Source: Actinomycetales bacterium UBA1416
GTDB taxonomy: Bacteria; Actinomycetota; Actinomycetes; Actinomycetales; Actinomycetaceae
Assembly: GCA_002304945.1 (NCBI GenBank)
Contig: DBPQ01000066.1
Coordinates: 1-19,889 of the forward strand
Reading direction: 5' to 3'
Length of the DNA: 19,889 bases
Part shown: positions 1 through 7,087 of the stretch, piece after piece
Layout of the letters: the number at the start of each line of letters is the position of its first letter
How positions within the stretch are numbered: position 1 is the stretch's first letter
Translations under genes and position numbers: made by a program
The notes under the pieces: generated by a model
The model's input: the letters and a program-made list of their open reading frames with translations, nothing else
Told to the model about the DNA's origin: nothing
Database searches by the model: none

Positions 1-13
1 CGAGAGGAACACC

Positions 14-751
14 ATGACCGAGAAGCAGTCCATCCTGGGCCGGATCGCTCAGCTCACCCGCGCGAACATCAACGCCCTCCTCGATCGCGCCGAGGACCCC
101 GAGAAGATGCTCGACCAGCTGATCCGCGACTACACCTCCTCGATCTCCGAGGCCGAGGAGGCGGTGGCCGTCACGATCGGGAACCTCCGCCTCGCCGAGC
201 GGGATCACGCCGAGGACATGGCGGAGGCCGCCGACTGGGGCAACAAGGCCGCCGCAGCAGCCTCCAAGGCCGAGGACCTGCGCCAGTCCGGTGACACCGA
301 GGGCGCGGACCGCTTCGACAAGCTCGCCCGCGTCGCCATCAGCAAGCAGATCGCGGCGGAGAACGAGGCCCGGTCCGCCGAGCCGATGATCACCGCGCAG
401 AACGAAGTGGTCGCGAAGCTCAAGGACGGCCTCATCCAGATGCGCTCCAAGCTGGACGACCTCCGCAACAAGCGCGACGAGCTCGTGGCCCGCGCCAAGA
501 CCGCGGAGGCGCAGGGCAAGGTCCAGCAGGCCATCTCCTCGATCAACGTGCTCGACCCGACCACCGAGATCTCCCGTTTCGAGGACCAGGTGCGGCGTGA
601 GGAGGCCCGCGTGGCCGGCCAGGCCGAGATCGCGGCCACCTCGCTGGAGGATCAGTTCGCCGAGCTCGAGGACTACGGCCGGGACGCCGAGATCGAGGCC
701 CGGCTCGCCGCGCTCAAGGGCGGCGGGACCCAGCAGATCACGTCGGAGTAG
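14..751 (+). CDS. pspA: PspA/IM30 family membrane-stress protein
   Basis: This 245-residue protein is a PspA/IM30 (Vipp1) homologue. These peripheral proteins bind the inner face of the cytoplasmic membrane, form oligomeric rings or rods, and help maintain membrane integrity under envelope stress. The N-terminus (MTEKQSILGRIAQLTRANIN, residues 1-20) is the amphipathic membrane-binding helix seen in the family. It is followed by DRAEDPEKMLDQLIRDY and then almost continuous Ala/Glu/Arg/Lys-rich coiled coil to about residue 225, with a short flexible tail. Length is normal for actinobacterial PspA. The ATG is preceded by a purine-rich ribosome site (AGAGGAA, 3-9). No pspB, pspC or other psp partner lies downstream; a strong hairpin follows, so the gene ends its transcript. 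Anything upstream is outside the window. Family assignment is firm; the stress role is inferred from the family. Confidence 0.93.
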   Translation: MTEKQSILGRIAQLTRANINALLDRAEDPEKMLDQLIRDYTSSISEAEEAVAVTIGNLRLAERDHAEDMAEAADWGNKAAAAASKAEDLRQSGDTEGADRFDKLARVAISKQIAAENEARSAEPMITAQNEVVAKLKDGLIQMRSKLDDLRNKRDELVARAKTAEAQGKVQQAISSINVLDPTTEISRFEDQVRREEARVAGQAEIAATSLEDQFAELEDYGRDAEIEARLAALKGGGTQQITSE

Positions 752-771
752 CGGCACAGGCGCACGGACGA

Positions 772-805
772 AGGGGAGCCGCCGGCCGAGGCCGGCGGCT
801 CCCCT
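772..805. terminator. Perfect GC-rich hairpin between convergent genes
   Basis: A 16-base arm (772-787, AGGGGAGCCGCCGGCC) is exactly complementary to 790-805, with only GA between the arms. It lies between the stop of the PspA gene and the convergent stop of the sugar kinase, so it can serve both strands. There is no long U-tract, which is common for actinobacterial terminators. Confidence 0.8.
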
Positions 806-824
806 CTCCCCATTCCCGGGAAGG

Positions 825-1730
825 TCAGAGCTCGTCCCTCCGGGGCGGGTTGGCCCCCGCCCGGGAGACGGTGATGCCGGAACAGGCGAGCGCCCGTTCG
901 ATGGCGGGGGTGACGTCTGCGAGGGTCGCGCCACGCAGTCGCTCGCGAGCCGCCACCCCGCCGAGCAGGCCGGCGTCGAGGAGGCCGGAGAGCACCCCGG
1001 ACATGAAGGAGTCACCCGCACCGACGGTGTCGGCGACTGTCACGTCCGTCGTCGGGAAGGACCTCGTCTCGCCGGCGCACCACACGAGCACGCCGTCCGG
1101 GCCGCGCGTGATCATCACCAGGCTCGGCCCCAGGCCGGCCCACCGCTCGACGGCCTCCTCCGGGGTGTCGCCGTGGAGCCACGCGACGTCCTCGTCCGAG
1201 GCCTTGACGACGTCGGCCAGGCCGATGAGGTGCTCGACGACGGCGGCCGCGACGGCCGGTTCCCCCATGAGGCTGGGCCGGGCGTTCGGGTCGTAGGACA
1301 CCGTGGCGTGGGCGCGGGAGGCCTCCACGATGTGGGCCACCGACTCCCCACCGGGCGGGAGGGTGGCGGCGATGGAGCCGGTGTGGACGTGGCCCCCCTC
1401 GGGCGCCACGAGGGCGGGATCCACCTGCCAGTCGAGGTCGAACTCGTAGGTGGCCACCTTGCGCGCGTCGAGGCGGGCGAGCGCCGTGGACGTGCGGGCG
1501 GCGGCGTCGCTGCCCGGCACGACGGCGACCCCCTCCGCGTCCAGGAGGGCGCGGATCCGCTCGCCCCGCTCGTCCGGGCCGAACCAGGTCGCGAGCGTGG
1601 TCGGGTGCCCCAGCCGGGCGAGCCCGATCGCCACGTTCGCGGGGGAGCCGCCCACGTGCTCGGCGGTCTGCCCGTCCAGCGGGATCACGATGTCGATGAG
1701 GGCCTCGCCCACCACGAGTACGTCGGTCAT
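825..1730 (-). CDS. PfkB-family sugar kinase (fructokinase-like)
   Basis: A 301-residue member of the PfkB/ribokinase family, which phosphorylates sugars or nucleosides with ATP. The N-terminal signature is clear (VGGSPANVAIGLARLG, residues 26-41), and the C-terminal signature DTVGAGDSF (234-242) holds the anion-hole GAGD with the catalytic base Asp240. ATP-site features such as MITRGPDGV (206-214) are also present. Overall form and length resemble bacterial fructokinases, but substrate cannot be read from sequence; ribose, 2-keto-3-deoxygluconate or other sugars are possible. The ATG at 1730 has no Shine-Dalgarno sequence; instead TACCCT ends six bases upstream, pointing to a leaderless mRNA. 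The gene is monocistronic, convergent with the PspA gene and divergent from the NYN-domain gene. No transporter or sugar operon partner lies beside it. Confidence 0.88.
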   Translation of the reverse strand: MTDVLVVGEALIDIVIPLDGQTAEHVGGSPANVAIGLARLGHPTTLATWFGPDERGERIRALLDAEGVAVVPGSDAAARTSTALARLDARKVATYEFDLDWQVDPALVAPEGGHVHTGSIAATLPPGGESVAHIVEASRAHATVSYDPNARPSLMGEPAVAAAVVEHLIGLADVVKASDEDVAWLHGDTPEEAVERWAGLGPSLVMITRGPDGVLVWCAGETRSFPTTDVTVADTVGAGDSFMSGVLSGLLDAGLLGGVAARERLRGATLADVTPAIERALACSGITVSRAGANPPRRDEL

Positions 1731-1736
1731 GGGGAC

Positions 1737-1742
1737 AGGGTA
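1737..1742 (-). promoter_or_regulatory. -10 box of leaderless sugar-kinase promoter
   Basis: On the minus strand TACCCT is followed by six bases and then the ATG at 1730, so transcription should begin at or next to the start codon. No convincing -35 was found. Confidence 0.5.
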
Positions 1743-1803
1743 CGGTTCCCCGCCCGGGCGGGTCCGCGCTTCCGATCGGCACGCCGCCGGTATCGCCGAC
1801 GCC

Positions 1804-1809
1804 TAGGCT
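1804..1809 (+). promoter_or_regulatory. -10 box of leaderless NYN-gene promoter
   Basis: TAGGCT is followed by six bases and then the GTG at 1816, with no ribosome-binding site between. This places the transcript start on the start codon. It is divergent from the sugar-kinase promoter within an 85-base gap. Confidence 0.5.
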
Positions 1810-1815
1810 GGGGGC

Positions 1816-2376
1816 GTGGAGCAGCCCGGAACGACCTACCTGCTGGTGGATGGCGAGAACATCGACGCGACGCTCGGGATGAGCGTCCTCGGCCGCCGCC
1901 CGAACCCGGAGGAGCGCCCGCGGTGGGACCGCATCCTCGCCTTCGCCGGAGAGGTGTGGGACGCCCCGACGCGGGGCCTCTTCTTCCTCAACGCCTCCTC
2001 CGGCCAGATGCCGATGGGCTTCGTCCAGGCGCTCCTCGCGATGGACTACCACCCCATCCCGCTCTCCACGCAGGGCAGCGAGAAGGTCGTGGACGTCGGT
2101 ATCCAGCGCACCCTGGCCGCCATCGCCGCCCAGGGCCACGGGGACGTGCTCCTGGCGAGCCACGACGGGGACTTCATCCCGCAGGTGGCCGAGCTGCTCC
2201 GGCTCGGTCGCCGGGTGGGGGTGCTGTGCTTCCGCGAGTTCCTGAACGCCCGCCTCGCCGAGCTGGACGGCCTGGAGATCCACGACCTGGAGGACTCCAT
2301 CGGCGCCTTCAACGCCGTGCTGCCCCGGGTGCGGATCATCCCGCTGGAGGCCTTCGACCCCACCCGCTACCTGTGA
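1816..2376 (+). CDS. NYN-domain protein (LabA/DUF88-like, putative RNase)
   Basis: A 186-residue single-domain NYN protein. NYN domains share the PIN/FLAP nuclease fold and use clustered acidic residues to bind a metal ion. Visible candidates are Asp and Glu in YLLVDGENID (residues 7-16), Asp in KVVDVGIQRTLA (about 93-104) and the pair in LLASHDGDFIPQV (about 114-126). These match the usual NYN core order, so an RNA-processing nuclease is plausible, but no substrate can be inferred. The GTG start is supported by homology beginning immediately and by the TAGGCT -10 box six bases upstream. It is followed after 42 bases by the response-regulator gene, which appears to have its own promoter. Signal peptide and membrane segments are absent, so it should be cytoplasmic. 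Confidence 0.85.
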   Translation: MEQPGTTYLLVDGENIDATLGMSVLGRRPNPEERPRWDRILAFAGEVWDAPTRGLFFLNASSGQMPMGFVQALLAMDYHPIPLSTQGSEKVVDVGIQRTLAAIAAQGHGDVLLASHDGDFIPQVAELLRLGRRVGVLCFREFLNARLAELDGLEIHDLEDSIGAFNAVLPRVRIIPLEAFDPTRYL

Positions 2377-2379
2377 GGT

Positions 2380-2412
2380 TCCCAGCGAACTCCCAGACTC
2401 GGCGAGCAGACT
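2380..2412 (+). promoter_or_regulatory. Direct repeats and -10 box before the response regulator
   Basis: TCCCAG occurs at 2380-2385 and again at 2391-2396, exactly 11 bases apart, the one-turn spacing typical of OmpR-type regulator half-sites. CAGACT (2407-2412) then lies six bases before the GTG at 2419 and fits a -10 box for a leaderless transcript. Autoregulation by the adjacent regulator is inferred. Confidence 0.4.
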
Positions 2413-2418
2413 GGCAGG

Positions 2419-3123
2419 GTGAAGAAGTCCCAGCAGCCTGAGGCGAGCCTCCTCGTCGTCGACGACGAGCCCAACATCCTCGACCTCCTCGCCGCCTCGC
2501 TCCGCTTCGCGGGCTTCGAGGTGGTGACGGCGGCGAACGGCCACGAGGCGCTGCGGGCCGCCGGCGAGCACCACTTCGACCTCGTGGTCCTCGACGTGAT
2601 GATGCCGGACATGGACGGGTTCACCGTGCTCCGCCGGTTGCGGGGGGCCGGCTCCCATCTCCCGGTCGTGTTCCTCACCGCCCGTGACGACACCGAGGAC
2701 AAGGTCAAGGGCCTCACCGCCGGGGGCGACGACTACATCACCAAGCCCTTCTCGCTCGAGGAGGTGGTCGCCCGGATCCGCGCGGTGCTCCGCCGCACCA
2801 AGGGGAGCGACGACGACGGCGTGCTGCGCTACGCGGACCTCGAACTGGACGAGGACGCCTACGAGGTGCGCCGCGCCGGCACCCACATCGACCTCTCCCC
2901 CACCGAGTTCAAGCTGCTGCGCTACCTCATGGTGAACGCTGAACGCGTGGTGTCCAAGGCCCAGATCCTGGACCACGTGTGGGAGTACGACTTCATGGGC
3001 GAGGCGAACATCGTGGAGTCCTACATCTCCTACCTGCGCCGCAAGATCGACCTCGACGGGCTCCCCCCGTTGATCCAGACGCGCCGCGGCATCGGGTACA
3101 TGCTGCGCGCCGAGACGCGATGA
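2419..3123 (+). CDS. OmpR-family response regulator
   Basis: A 234-residue two-component response regulator. The receiver domain (about 11-127) has the acidic pair Asp15/Asp16, the phospho-acceptor Asp59 in VVLDVMMPDMDG, the switch Thr in FLTARDD and the conserved Lys in YITKPFSLEE. A winged-helix DNA-binding domain follows (about 137-232), with LSPTEFKLLRYLM and the closing QTRRGIGYML typical of the OmpR/PhoB class. The sequence resembles the actinobacterial MprA/TrcR/PrrA group, but the orthologue cannot be fixed by eye. Its stop overlaps the kinase start (ATGA at 3120-3123), so the two are translationally coupled. The GTG start lacks a Shine-Dalgarno sequence and appears leaderless. It lies upstream of the cbb cassette in the same direction; a regulatory link is possible but unproved. 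Confidence 0.94.
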   Translation: MKKSQQPEASLLVVDDEPNILDLLAASLRFAGFEVVTAANGHEALRAAGEHHFDLVVLDVMMPDMDGFTVLRRLRGAGSHLPVVFLTARDDTEDKVKGLTAGGDDYITKPFSLEEVVARIRAVLRRTKGSDDDGVLRYADLELDEDAYEVRRAGTHIDLSPTEFKLLRYLMVNAERVVSKAQILDHVWEYDFMGEANIVESYISYLRRKIDLDGLPPLIQTRRGIGYMLRAETR

Positions 3124-4562
3124 GGGCGCGGCTCGACGAGATCCCCCTCTCGGGGCGCCTGACGGCCGCCTTCGTCTTCCTGCTCGCCCTCGGCCTGGCG
3201 GTCGGGACCATGGCGATGACCCTGGTCCTCCAGCTGCGGCTGGTGGGGCAGGTGGACACCCAGCTGCGCTCCTCCGCCACGATCCTCGGGCGGGCGGCGC
3301 TCGACGAGATCTACGACGACCGGTCCGGACCGGAGACCTCCCTGCCGTCCGACTACCACATCCTCGTTCGGGACGTCTCGCGCGGTGACCTCGAACTCGT
3401 GCTGCCCTCGACCGTGGCGGAGTACGGTGCCCCGGACCTCGGCGACTACGGCTTCCCCCTCGACTCCCGGGACGAGCCACGCGCCGAGTCCGTCCCCAAC
3501 CGGGAGGGGGGACCGCCCTGGCGGGTCATCACGATCCCCATCGTCGACCGCGCCTCGGGCGACGTCGTCGGCTCCATGACGATCGGCCTCCCACTGGCCT
3601 CGGTGGGCCGTACCGTGAGCGGATTCGTCAGCTGGGTGGTTCTCGTGGACGGACTCCTCATCGTCCTCGGTGCGATCCTCGCGTGGGCGGTGGTGCGGCG
3701 CTCGCTCCGCCCCCTGCGGGAGATCGAGGCGACGGCGGGTGCGATCGCCGCCGGCGACCTCTCCCGGCGCATCCCCCCGGGCCCGGTGACCACCGAGGTG
3801 GGCTCGCTCGCCACCTCCCTGAACGCGATGCTCACGCAGATCGAGCACTCCTTCGCCGTGCAGCGGGCGTCGGAGGAGCGGATGCGGCGGTTCGTGTCCG
3901 ACGCCTCCCACGAACTGCGCACCCCGCTCGCGACCGTCCGCGGCTACGGCGAGCTGTACCGCATCGGCGGCATCCCGGAGTCCCAGGTGTCCTCGGCGAT
4001 GGTCCGGATCGAGTCCGAGGCCACCCGCATGACGGGCCTCGTGTCCGACCTGCTCCAGCTCGCCCGCCTCGACGAGGGTCGCCCCCTCGACCTCCAGACC
4101 GTCGAACTGACCGGCCTCGCCGACGACGCCGCGGCGGACGTGCGCGTGCTCGACCCCGACCGCGTGGTCGCCGTCGTCGGTCCCGACGGCGGCGCGCCCG
4201 CCCCCGTGCACGCCGTCGCGGACGAGCAGCGGGTGCGCCAGATCCTCGCGAACCTCACCGAGAACGCCCGAATGCACACCCCGGCCGGGACTCCGGTGGA
4301 GATCGCGGTCGGCAGTGAGGGCCGCACGGCGGTCCTCGAGGTGCGGGACCACGGGCCGGGCGTCCCGCCGGCGGAGACCGAACGCATCTTCGGCCGCTTC
4401 TACCGGCTGGACAGCTCCCGCTCGCGCGCGTCGGGCGGGTCCGGCCTCGGCCTGGCGATCGTCGCCGCCATCGCGGCCGCCCACGGCGGCACCACCCGGG
4501 CGAGCGAGACGCCGGGAGGAGGGCTCACGATCACGGTGACCCTGCCGATCTCGCGGGACTAA
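3120..4562 (+). CDS. Membrane sensor histidine kinase
   Basis: A 480-residue sensor kinase, partner of the preceding regulator. The first membrane helix is at about residues 14-38, then an extracytoplasmic sensor region (about 39-167) rich in Asp, Pro and Ser with no recognised domain. The second helix (about 168-192) leads into HAMP (about 193-245). The dimerisation box FVSDASHELRTPL contains the phospho-acceptor His264. The ATPase domain shows the N box NLTENARMHTP (378-388), the G1 box VRDHGPGVP (about 408-416), the F box FGRFYRLD and the G2 box GGSGLGLAIV. All catalytic boxes are intact. The ATG at 3120 is chosen because it overlaps the regulator stop by four bases; a longer reading to 2979 would lie inside the regulator. 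What it senses is unknown. Confidence 0.94.
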   Translation: MRARLDEIPLSGRLTAAFVFLLALGLAVGTMAMTLVLQLRLVGQVDTQLRSSATILGRAALDEIYDDRSGPETSLPSDYHILVRDVSRGDLELVLPSTVAEYGAPDLGDYGFPLDSRDEPRAESVPNREGGPPWRVITIPIVDRASGDVVGSMTIGLPLASVGRTVSGFVSWVVLVDGLLIVLGAILAWAVVRRSLRPLREIEATAGAIAAGDLSRRIPPGPVTTEVGSLATSLNAMLTQIEHSFAVQRASEERMRRFVSDASHELRTPLATVRGYGELYRIGGIPESQVSSAMVRIESEATRMTGLVSDLLQLARLDEGRPLDLQTVELTGLADDAAADVRVLDPDRVVAVVGPDGGAPAPVHAVADEQRVRQILANLTENARMHTPAGTPVEIAVGSEGRTAVLEVRDHGPGVPPAETERIFGRFYRLDSSRSRASGGSGLGLAIVAAIAAAHGGTTRASETPGGGLTITVTLPISRD

Positions 4563-4586
4563 CGTGGAGTGGGACCTCAGGAGAAG

Positions 4587-4602
4587 TGGTACGTTCGTAC
4601 CA
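4587..4602. promoter_or_regulatory. Perfect palindrome upstream of cbbM (putative operator)
   Basis: TGGTACGTTCGTACCA has 7-base arms that match exactly around TT. It is the strongest dyad in the 107-base gap between the histidine kinase and RuBisCO and lies 67 bases before the cbbM ATG. Its form is like sites for TetR- or GntR-type dimers rather than the T-N11-A motif of LysR-type CbbR. The regulator is unknown. Confidence 0.6.
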
Positions 4603-4604
4603 TT

Positions 4605-4633
4605 CCGGGGTCCGGTAGAGCACCGTCCCCCGG
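4605..4633 (+). promoter_or_regulatory. Two-part stem-loop in the cbbM leader
   Basis: CCGGGG (4605-4610) pairs with CCCCGG (4628-4633), and CGGT (4613-4616) with ACCG (4622-4625), separated by a symmetric TC/TC internal loop and capped by AGAGC. No T-run follows. It could be a weak terminator for the kinase transcript, an attenuator, or an mRNA leader structure for the cbb operon; the sequence does not decide. Confidence 0.5.
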
Positions 4634-4642
4634 TCCCGTGAG

Positions 4643-4654
4643 CACGACGTCGTG
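4643..4654. promoter_or_regulatory. 12-base palindrome abutting the cbbM ribosome site
   Basis: CACGACGTCGTG is a perfect palindrome ending three bases before the AAGGAG ribosome-binding site (4658-4663). It could bind a repressor or form a small hairpin affecting translation. In DNA this rich in G and C, chance is a fair alternative. Confidence 0.35.
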
Positions 4655-4669
4655 TGGAAGGAGCCGGTC

Positions 4670-6046
4670 ATGGACCAGTCAGCGCGGTACGCGGACCTGA
4701 GCCTCGATGAGGAGGAGCTCATCAGCGGAGGGAAGCACATCCTCTGCGCCTACAGGATGAAGCCGAAGGCCGGCCACGGCTACCTCGAGTCCGCGGCCCA
4801 CTTCGCCGCCGAGTCCTCCACGGGCACCAACGTGGAGGTCTCCACCACGGACGACTTCACGAAGGGCGTGGACGCCCTCGTCTACCACATCGACGAGGCG
4901 ACGGAGGAGATGCGGATCGCCTACCCGCTCGACCTGTTCGACCGGAACATGATCGACGGCCGCATGATGATGGTGTCCTTCCTGACCCTGACGATCGGCA
5001 ACAACCAGGGCATGGGGGACATCGAGTACGCCAAGATGTACGACTTCCACGTGCCCCGCCGTGCGATCGAACTGTTCGACGGCCCGTCGGTCGACATCTC
5101 CACCCTGTGGCGCATCCTCGGCCGGCCGGTGGAGGACGGCGGCTACATCGCCGGCACGATCATCAAGCCGAAGCTGGGCCTGCGTCCCGAGCCGTTCGCG
5201 AACGCCGCCTACGACTTCTGGCTCGGTGGGGACTTCATCAAGAACGACGAGCCCCAGGGCAACCAGGTGTTCGCCCCCATGCGGAAGACCATCCCGCTCG
5301 TCTACGACGCCATGAAGCGCGCGATGGACGAGACGGGCGAGGCGAAGCTGTTCTCCGCCAACATCACGGCGGACGACCACGCCGAGATGATCGCCCGCGG
5401 TGAGTTCATCCTGCAGGCCTTCGGACCGGACGCCGACAAGGTCGCCTTCCTCGTGGACGGCTACGTGGGCGGACCCGGCATGGTCACCACCGCGCGGCGC
5501 TACTTCTCGCGGCAGTACCTCCACTACCACCGCGCCGGCCACGGCGCCGTCACCTCCCCGAGCGCGAAGCGCGGGTACACGGCCTACGTGCTGGCCAAGA
5601 TGGCCCGCCTTCAGGGCGCCTCGGGCATCCACGTCGGCACCATGGGCTACGGGAAGATGGAGGGGGGCAAGGACGACCGCGCGATCGCCTACATCATCGA
5701 GCGCGAGGAGTACCAGGGCCCCGCCTACTTCCAGAAGTGGTACGGCATGCGCCCCACCACCCCGATCATCTCGGGCGGCATGAACGCCCTGCGGCTTCCC
5801 GGCTTCTTCGAGAACCTGGGCCACGCCAACGTCATCAACACCGCCGGTGGCGGCAGCTACGGCCACCTCGACGGCGCCGCGGCGGGTGCGCGGTCCCTGC
5901 GGCAGGCGTACGAGTGCTGGGCCTCCGGAGCCGACCCGGTCGAGTGGGCGAGGGAGCACCGCGAGTTCGCCCGCGCCTTCGAGTCGTTCCCGGGGGACGC
6001 GGACGCCATCTACCCCGGTTGGCGCGGGAAGTTGGGTGTCCAGTGA
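4670..6046 (+). CDS. cbbM: Form II ribulose-1,5-bisphosphate carboxylase/oxygenase
   Basis: This 458-residue protein is form II RuBisCO, which joins CO2 to ribulose-1,5-bisphosphate to give two 3-phosphoglycerates and works as a large-subunit dimer without small subunits. It begins MDQSARYADLSL, close to my memory of Rhodospirillum rubrum CbbM. Active-site residues fall at the R. rubrum numbers without gaps: Glu48, Asn111, Lys166 (GTIIKPKLGL), carbamylated Lys191 with Asp193 and Glu194 (GGDFIKNDEPQGNQ), His287 (HYHRAGHGA), His321, loop-6 Lys329 (GYGKME), Ser368 (SGGMNALR) and Gly393/Gly394. The enzyme should be active. I chose the ATG at 4670, six bases after AAGGAG, over a GTG at 4652. It is the first gene of a three-gene cbb unit. 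Proteobacterial origin by transfer is inferred; its base composition matches its neighbours. Confidence 0.97.
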   Translation: MDQSARYADLSLDEEELISGGKHILCAYRMKPKAGHGYLESAAHFAAESSTGTNVEVSTTDDFTKGVDALVYHIDEATEEMRIAYPLDLFDRNMIDGRMMMVSFLTLTIGNNQGMGDIEYAKMYDFHVPRRAIELFDGPSVDISTLWRILGRPVEDGGYIAGTIIKPKLGLRPEPFANAAYDFWLGGDFIKNDEPQGNQVFAPMRKTIPLVYDAMKRAMDETGEAKLFSANITADDHAEMIARGEFILQAFGPDADKVAFLVDGYVGGPGMVTTARRYFSRQYLHYHRAGHGAVTSPSAKRGYTAYVLAKMARLQGASGIHVGTMGYGKMEGGKDDRAIAYIIEREEYQGPAYFQKWYGMRPTTPIISGGMNALRLPGFFENLGHANVINTAGGGSYGHLDGAAAGARSLRQAYECWASGADPVEWAREHREFARAFESFPGDADAIYPGWRGKLGVQ

Positions 6047-7074
6047 CCCAGCGGACCACGCTGACGCAGTTCCTCCACGAGGGGCAGCGGCACGTCGCCG
6101 GTGCAACCGGGGACTTCACGGGACTGGTGGCGGACGTCGCCGTCGCGGGCAAGACGATCGCCAACGCCGTCGGGCGCGGCGCGCTGCTCGCGACCGGTGA
6201 CGGCCTGGCCCAGCAGTTGCGCACCCTCGCGGCCGACCTGTTCCTCGAGCTGGTGTCGGCGACGAGCCACCTGTCCGCGACCCTCTCCCGGGACGACGAC
6301 GCGATCCGGGAGACCGGCACTCGTGGCCGGTACCTGCTCACGTTCGTCCCGCTCAGCAGTTCCAGCAACCTGGACATCAACTACCAGACCGGCACGATCT
6401 TCTCCATCCTCCGGGCCCCGGACCCGGATCGGCCCGCCCGCGAGGAGGACTTCCTCCAGCCCGGCAGGGAGATGGAGTGTGCGGGCCTGGTGCAGTACAG
6501 CGGCTCGACGCGGCTCGTGCTCGCGACCCGGCTCGGCGTCGACGGCTTCACCCTCGACCGCGAGCTCGGCGAGTACGTGCTCACCCACCCGGACGTCACA
6601 GTGCCGGCCGCGTGCGACGAGGTGTCCGTCCACGCCGTCGGCAGCCGCTCGTGGGAGCCCCCCGTCAACCGCTACGTCCGCGAGTGCATCGCCGGGGCGG
6701 ACGGCCCCCGCGGGCGGGACTTCCGCCTGCGGTGGTCCGCCTCGCTCGTGGCCGACGCCTCGCGCATCCTGACCCGAGGCGGCGTGTTCCTCCACCCCCA
6801 CGGGGCGAACACGCGCAACGGCGACCACCTGAGCCTCCTCACCGAGGTGAACCCGGTCGCCTGGATCGTCGAACGGGCGGGCGGCCGCGCGATCACCGGC
6901 CGGAACGACATCCTCGACCTCCAGCCCACCGGGATCGACCAGCGCGTGCCCCTGCTGTTCGGCTCGCGCGACGAGGTGGACCGGCTGCACTCCCACCACA
7001 TCGACTACACCGAGGGACGCGACGGCGCGGACGACGAGCAGCCGCTCTTCACCACCCGTTCGCTGTTCCGCTGA
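6043..7074 (+). CDS. Class I FBPase homologue with degenerate active site
   Basis: This 343-residue protein aligns along its whole length with class I fructose-1,6-bisphosphatases of the CbbF type (TLTQFLHEGQ, LQPGRE, WEPPVNRYVRECIAGADGPRG, RILTRGGVFL, IDQRVPLLFGS). Normal family members hydrolyse fructose-1,6-bisphosphate, and often sedoheptulose-1,7-bisphosphate, using metal ions. Here the metal motif DPLDGSSN is replaced by VPLSSSSN (residues 102-109): Val102 and Ser105 sit where Asp118 and Asp121 are in the human enzyme. The Glu pair of the SEE motif is Arg-Asp (SRDDD, 82-86), the position of human Asp74 is Arg60, and the Tyr264 position is His251. Glu268 (human Glu280) remains. Loss of activity is therefore likely. 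The reading frame is intact. GTG at 6043 overlaps the cbbM stop (GTGA), indicating translational coupling. FBPase activity could come from a GlpX elsewhere. Confidence 0.9.
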   Translation: MTQRTTLTQFLHEGQRHVAGATGDFTGLVADVAVAGKTIANAVGRGALLATGDGLAQQLRTLAADLFLELVSATSHLSATLSRDDDAIRETGTRGRYLLTFVPLSSSSNLDINYQTGTIFSILRAPDPDRPAREEDFLQPGREMECAGLVQYSGSTRLVLATRLGVDGFTLDRELGEYVLTHPDVTVPAACDEVSVHAVGSRSWEPPVNRYVRECIAGADGPRGRDFRLRWSASLVADASRILTRGGVFLHPHGANTRNGDHLSLLTEVNPVAWIVERAGGRAITGRNDILDLQPTGIDQRVPLLFGSRDEVDRLHSHHIDYTEGRDGADDEQPLFTTRSLFR

Positions 7075-7087
7075 CAGGAGGCCCTCC

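Noticed and set aside
597..2441. A 614-codon open frame on the plus strand spanning the antisense of the sugar kinase and the NYN gene
   Set aside because: Arg/Pro/Gly-rich shadow frame made by high GC content; the real genes PspA, PfkB and NYN explain the region in other frames.
1012..3480. An 822-codon antisense frame across the NYN and response-regulator genes
   Set aside because: Shadow of well-recognised genes; the composition is that of a frame-shifted reading and no family is recognisable.
4652..4669. Upstream GTG start for cbbM
   Set aside because: It would put the AAGGAG ribosome site inside the gene; the ATG at 4670 begins exactly where form II RuBisCO does.
4679..6106. A 475-codon antisense frame over cbbM
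   Set aside because: His/Val/Gly-rich mirror of the RuBisCO codons with no independent evidence.
6043..7074. A frameshift or pseudogene explanation for the FBPase-like gene
   Set aside because: The frame is continuous, keeps family similarity on both sides of the altered motif and to the C-terminus, and keeps coupled translation signals.
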